Source: Haloferax mediterranei ATCC 33500
GTDB taxonomy: Archaea > Halobacteriota > Halobacteria > Halobacteriales > Haloferacaceae
Direction of reading: 5' to 3'
Length of the DNA: 64,000 bases
NCBI RefSeq assembly: GCF_000306765.2
Contig: NC_017941.2
Span: forward strand, 744,001 to 808,000
The position numbers and the translations under genes are program-made. The notes beneath the pieces were generated by a model. That model was not told the DNA's origin, did not search any database, and was given only the letters and a program-made list of their open reading frames with translations. Below are positions 60,673 through 64,000 of this stretch, piece after piece. The stretch's first letter is position 1, and every line of letters begins with the position of its first letter.

Positions 60673-62595
60673 ATGAGCTCCGTAGATAACCAACTCGAGA
60701 ATTTGAAGGCAGAGATTACGAACGAACTCCCACGCGACATCTCGGTTTCCGACGTCAAGTACGAGGGTCCCGAACTCGTCGTCTATACACGCGACCCGAA
60801 GAAGTTCGCCAAGAACGGTGACCTTATTCGGAAACTTGCGAGTAAGCTTCGGAAGCGAATTACGGTCCGACCGGACCCCGACGTACTGTCCGACCCGCGT
60901 GAAGCAGAACCAGCGATTCTGGGCGTTATTCCCGAAGAAGCCGGTGTCACCGACCTCGACTTCCATATCGACACGGGCGAAGTCGTTATCGAGGCCGAAA
61001 AGCCCGGGATGGTCATCGGCCGACACGGGTCGACGCTCCGCGAGATTACGCAGAAAGTCGGCTGGACGCCCGAAGTCGTTCGCACGCCGCCTATCGAATC
61101 TTCTACGGTCTCGAACGTCCGCAACTTCTTGAAACAGGAACGCGAGGACCGCCGTCGTATCCTCGAACGGACTGGACGGCAGATTCACCGCGAACAACTC
61201 TCTAACGACGAGTGGGTTCGTATTACGACGCTCGGCTGCTGCCGCGAAGTCGGTCGCGCTTCGTTCATCGTCTCGACGCCTGAAACGCGCATTCTCGTCG
61301 ACTGCGGTGACAAACCCGGCTCGGACGACGTGCCGTATCTACAGGTCCCCGAAGCACTCGGGTCGGGCGCGAATTCGCTCGATGCCGTCGTTCTCACGCA
61401 CGCTCACCTCGACCACTCTGCGCTCATTCCGCTTCTGTTCAAGTACGGCTACGACGGACCCATCTACACGACTGAGCCGACGCGCGACCTCATGGGGCTT
61501 TTGACGCTCGACTACCTCGACGTGGCGTCGAAAGAGGGTCGTGCCCCGCCGTACGAGTCCGAGATGGTTCGCGAGGCAATCAAGCACACCATCCCGCTCG
61601 AATACGGCGACGTGACCGACATCGCCCCGGACGTGAAGCTCACGTTCCACAACGCGGGCCACATTCTCGGCTCCGCGGTTACGCACTTCCACATCGGTGA
61701 CGGTCTCTACAACGTCGCGTTCTCCGGCGACATTCACTACGAGGACACGCGCCTGTTCAACGGCGCGGTCAACGACTTCCCGCGCGTCGAGACGCTCGTC
61801 CTCGAGTCGACCTACGGCGGTCGCAACGACTACCAGACCGACCAGCAGGACTCCGAAGAGCGACTTATCGAAGTCATCAACGAGACTTACGAGCGCGGCG
61901 GCAAGGTCGTCATCCCGGCGTTCGCAGTCGGTCGCTCGCAGGAAATCATGCTCGTCCTCGAAGAGGCGATGCGCTCCGGGAAGATTCCGAAGATGCCCGT
62001 CCACCTCGACGGGATGATTTGGGAGGCGACGGCCATCCACACGACCTACCCCGAGTACCTCCGTGACGACCTCCGCGACCGCATCTTCCACGAAGACGAA
62101 AACCCGTTCCTCGCCGAGGAGTTCAACCACATCGACGGTGGCGAAGCGGAGCGTCAGGATGTCGCTGACGGCGACCAAGCAATCATCCTCTCTACCTCCG
62201 GTATGGTCACCGGCGGCCCCATCATGTCGTGGCTCCGCCACGTCGGCCCCGACCCGAAATCCCGACTCGTCTTCGTCGGCTACCAGGCACAGGGGACGCT
62301 CGGTCGCCGCATCCAGAACGGATGGGACGAAATACCCGTCAACGACGGCAACGGACGCGGTCGCTCCGATACGCTCAAACTCGAGATGGACGTCGAGACG
62401 GTCGACGGTTTCTCCGGCCACGCCGACCGTGAGGGTCTCGAAAACTTCGTCAAGACGATGAATCCGCGCCCGGAGAAGGTGCTCTGTGTTCACGGTGACG
62501 AACGCTCCGTGCAGGACCTCTCCTCAGCGCTCTACCACGACTACAACATGCGGACGTTCGCACCGAAGAACCTCGAAACGTTCCGCTTCAAGTAA
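60673..62595 (+). CDS. fttA: Beta-CASP ribonuclease aCPSF1/FttA, transcription termination factor
   Basis: The 640-residue protein has two N-terminal KH domains (about 1-140, with GMVIGRHGSTLREITQKVGW), a metallo-beta-lactamase core and a beta-CASP domain. Zinc ligands lie in LTHAHLDHSALIPLL, in HNAGHILGSAV and in FSGDIHYED. C-terminal motifs SGHADREGL and VLCVHGDERSV complete the catalytic site. It cuts nascent RNA and releases RNA polymerase, acting as the general archaeal terminator. The long 5' leader may allow it to control itself. Confidence 0.95.
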   Translation: MSSVDNQLENLKAEITNELPRDISVSDVKYEGPELVVYTRDPKKFAKNGDLIRKLASKLRKRITVRPDPDVLSDPREAEPAILGVIPEEAGVTDLDFHIDTGEVVIEAEKPGMVIGRHGSTLREITQKVGWTPEVVRTPPIESSTVSNVRNFLKQEREDRRRILERTGRQIHREQLSNDEWVRITTLGCCREVGRASFIVSTPETRILVDCGDKPGSDDVPYLQVPEALGSGANSLDAVVLTHAHLDHSALIPLLFKYGYDGPIYTTEPTRDLMGLLTLDYLDVASKEGRAPPYESEMVREAIKHTIPLEYGDVTDIAPDVKLTFHNAGHILGSAVTHFHIGDGLYNVAFSGDIHYEDTRLFNGAVNDFPRVETLVLESTYGGRNDYQTDQQDSEERLIEVINETYERGGKVVIPAFAVGRSQEIMLVLEEAMRSGKIPKMPVHLDGMIWEATAIHTTYPEYLRDDLRDRIFHEDENPFLAEEFNHIDGGEAERQDVADGDQAIILSTSGMVTGGPIMSWLRHVGPDPKSRLVFVGYQAQGTLGRRIQNGWDEIPVNDGNGRGRSDTLKLEMDVETVDGFSGHADREGLENFVKTMNPRPEKVLCVHGDERSVQDLSSALYHDYNMRTFAPKNLETFRFK

Positions 62596-62644
62596 CGGAC
62601 GCTCCCGGTATCGAGTCTGACCTGTCCGGATATTTTATATATCA

Positions 62645-62665
62645 ACACGAGGCAACGACTCGTGT
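62645..62665. promoter_or_regulatory. Inverted repeat overlapping the start of the pilin-like gene
   Basis: ACACGAG (62645-62651) and CTCGTGT (62659-62665) are perfect 7-bp arms separated by 7 bp. The second arm includes the first bases of the GTG start codon at 62664. A TATA-like ATTTTATATAT lies at 62631-62641. Confidence 0.35.
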
Positions 62666-63080
62666 GAGTCTCCGTACACGATTCTCAAATTTGAGTACCG
62701 TTGGCAAAGTCATCGTGCTTGTTGTCCTTCTCGCGAGTCTCCTGTTCACACTTGTCAGTGCCGTTTTCGGGGCTGCCATCGTCGGGACGTTCGTCCTCGA
62801 ATCGGGAGAGAGCGTCGACAAATCACCTCAGGCCTCGTTTACCTCGTCAGTCTCCGACGGAACGGTACGCATCGAACACGCCGCCGGTGACTCTATTCCA
62901 GCCGACGAATTGACCGTCGTCGTTGGAGAGCGTGAACAGTCGTGGGCGTCCCTCGCAGACGGTGATGGTGCCGTCGAGCAAGGAGATTCAGTGTCAGTCT
63001 CCGCGTCGGAAGGCGAGACAGTTCGGCTCGTCTACATTGGTGGTGAAAGCGAGACGACGCTCGTTCAACTCACTGCCTGA
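62664..63080 (+). CDS. Archaeal type IV pilin-like N-terminal domain protein
   Basis: The 138-residue protein starts at GTG 62664 with SLRTRFSNLSTVGKVIVLVV, followed by one hydrophobic helix. The second part contains PQASFTSSVSDGTVRIEHAA and GDSIPADELTVVV. This is the beta-sandwich pattern (PxASFxF...HxGGDxI..) of the domain that follows the signal in haloarchaeal pilin-like proteins. The classical cleavage motif before the helix is not clear. It is probably a membrane-anchored surface protein. Confidence 0.72.
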   Translation: MSLRTRFSNLSTVGKVIVLVVLLASLLFTLVSAVFGAAIVGTFVLESGESVDKSPQASFTSSVSDGTVRIEHAAGDSIPADELTVVVGEREQSWASLADGDGAVEQGDSVSVSASEGETVRLVYIGGESETTLVQLTA

Positions 63081-63163
63081 CCGCGGTCTCTTTTGAACGG
63101 GCGCGGTGAATTTCTCCTCTCGAAGGCCGAAGATTCATCACTACCCTCGAACGAATCAACTCC

Positions 63164-63547
63164 ATGCGTCTCGCACTTATTGCTCACGACGAGAAGAAAC
63201 CGGACCTCATCGCGTTCGCCGAGGAACGGAAAGCCGACCTCGAACGCTTCGAACTCATCGCGACGGGGACGACCGGCCAGCGACTCATCGACGCGACGGG
63301 CCTCGACATCGACCGCAAGGAGTCGGGGCCGCTCGGCGGCGACCTGCAAATCGGCGCGGAGATTGCCGACGAGACCTGCGACGGCGTCGTCTTCCTTCGC
63401 GACCCGTTGACCGCACAGCCCCACGAGCCGGACATCTCCGCGCTCCTCCGCATCTGCGACGTTCACCAGACGCCGCTTGCGACCAACCTCGCGAGCGCCG
63501 ACGCCGTCCTCGACGAACTCGTCAGTCGGTTAGACGACGAGGAATAG
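63164..63547 (+). CDS. mgsA: Methylglyoxal synthase
   Basis: The 127-residue enzyme turns dihydroxyacetone phosphate into methylglyoxal and phosphate. All family motifs are present: [37 protein letters not shown] (with the catalytic Asp), [20 protein letters not shown] and [11 protein letters not shown]. The length is a little short but normal for the family. It is a single gene and probably links to glycerol and sugar metabolism of the halophile. Confidence 0.95.
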   Translation: MRLALIAHDEKKPDLIAFAEERKADLERFELIATGTTGQRLIDATGLDIDRKESGPLGGDLQIGAEIADETCDGVVFLRDPLTAQPHEPDISALLRICDVHQTPLATNLASADAVLDELVSRLDDEE

Positions 63548-63619
63548 CCGACTCGCCCCTCTGTATCAATTTTGAAAACCGCTACATATCCTTAATTAGC
63601 AGAACGCAGTAGCAACTGT

Positions 63620-64000
63620 ATGGACACTGCGGTTCGTTTATTTCCGACGTTGCTGTTCGTTCTCATCATCGCTACTGCCCCCGTTACAGCCGCGACTGGA
63701 CCGACGTCACCGTGTTTCCACGGCGAAGGACACCAGTTCGATATCGGTGGCGAAGGTGCGGGTATCGACCTCGTGGTCTTCCTCTCGATGTTCGAAAACC
63801 TCGGCGGAGCGGGCGGTTTCGGAATGGAAGCAAGCGGCGATATCGGAAATCAGTCTATTATTCAACTCCGTGCTGGCGTCGCCTTCGACGGCGTCGGTCC
63901 GGTGACGGACTTCCTCTCGAATCCCTTCTCGCGCTTCAGCGTCGTCTACGACTACTCGATGAATCTCCCGATGTTCGCGGACTCGGGTCTCGACTCGTCG
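63620..64000 (+). CDS. Secreted or membrane protein with Sec signal (3' end outside window)
   Basis: ATG 63620 opens a frame that runs off the window after 127 residues. It starts with a Sec-type signal (MDTAVRLFPTLLFVLIIATA, cleavage near VTAA-TG). The mature part is Gly-rich (IGGEGAGIDLVVFLSM, GGAGGFGMEASGDIG). No family is recognised, and it may be a haloarchaeal surface protein with a later membrane helix. Confidence 0.7.
   Translation, partial: MDTAVRLFPTLLFVLIIATAPVTAATGPTSPCFHGEGHQFDIGGEGAGIDLVVFLSMFENLGGAGGFGMEASGDIGNQSIIQLRAGVAFDGVGPVTDFLSNPFSRFSVVYDYSMNLPMFADSGLDSS

Overview
The window is chromosomal DNA from a haloarchaeon, most likely Haloferax. The coding sequence is GC-rich and the proteins are very acidic. 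Exported proteins carry twin-arginine signals, many genes are leaderless or joined by 4-bp overlaps, and marker genes are archaeal: glycerol-1-phosphate dehydrogenase, PAN, aCPSF1/FttA and an intron-containing tRNA-Gln. The genus is inferred from protein character and from the remembered order pan, mre11-rad50, polB with intein, sufCBD. No database comparison was made.

Layout. 1-8.6 kb: a partial FAD oxidoreductase, a threonine synthase-like protein without the PLP lysine, a DtxR regulator coupled to a GDT1-type transporter, a LysE exporter, a secreted hydrolase, egsA, a DUF420 membrane protein and a glycosyltransferase. 8.7-20.8 kb: halocyanin 1, an M42 aminopeptidase, small proteins including an MTH865 homologue and a possible GIY-YIG protein, an S9 peptidase, the methylmalonyl-CoA mutase B12 subunit with MeaB, an alpha/beta hydrolase, a DUF35/thiolase pair, an M28 peptidase and a degenerate NAD kinase-like protein. 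21.0-26.4 kb: a respiratory cluster with halocyanin 2, split cytochrome b and several small membrane proteins, but no Rieske gene. 26.5-39.1 kb: information processing, with nth, PAN, a winged-helix protein, a small protein plus mre11-rad50, and polB interrupted by a 450-residue intein. 39.3-43.9 kb: sufC-sufB-sufD, a ferritin-like protein and a divergent DtxR-type regulator, forming an iron/Fe-S block. 44.05-47.25 kb: tRNA-Gln and an AT-richer accessory island. 48.1-64 kb: housekeeping genes including FkbM methyltransferase, alaX, gltB, proS, fttA and mgsA.

The accessory island is the clearest sign of gene transfer. It starts at tRNA-Gln(UUG). A 22-bp copy of the tRNA 3' end lies exactly 100 bp downstream. 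The island carries a lipoprotein, a phage-spike-like beta-helix protein and an integrase fragment, and ends in a transporter gene that appears to have lost its 5' end.

The most unusual points are several apparently retired or repurposed enzymes and regulators (PLP protein without lysine, NAD kinase without GGDG, DtxR protein that has swapped metal-site histidines for a C-terminal cysteine cluster), a histidine-rich insert in MeaB, a gene-conversion-like tract shared by two halocyanin genes, a structured element next to tRNA-Gln, and a 24-bp tandem repeat that multiplies a stop codon in frame.
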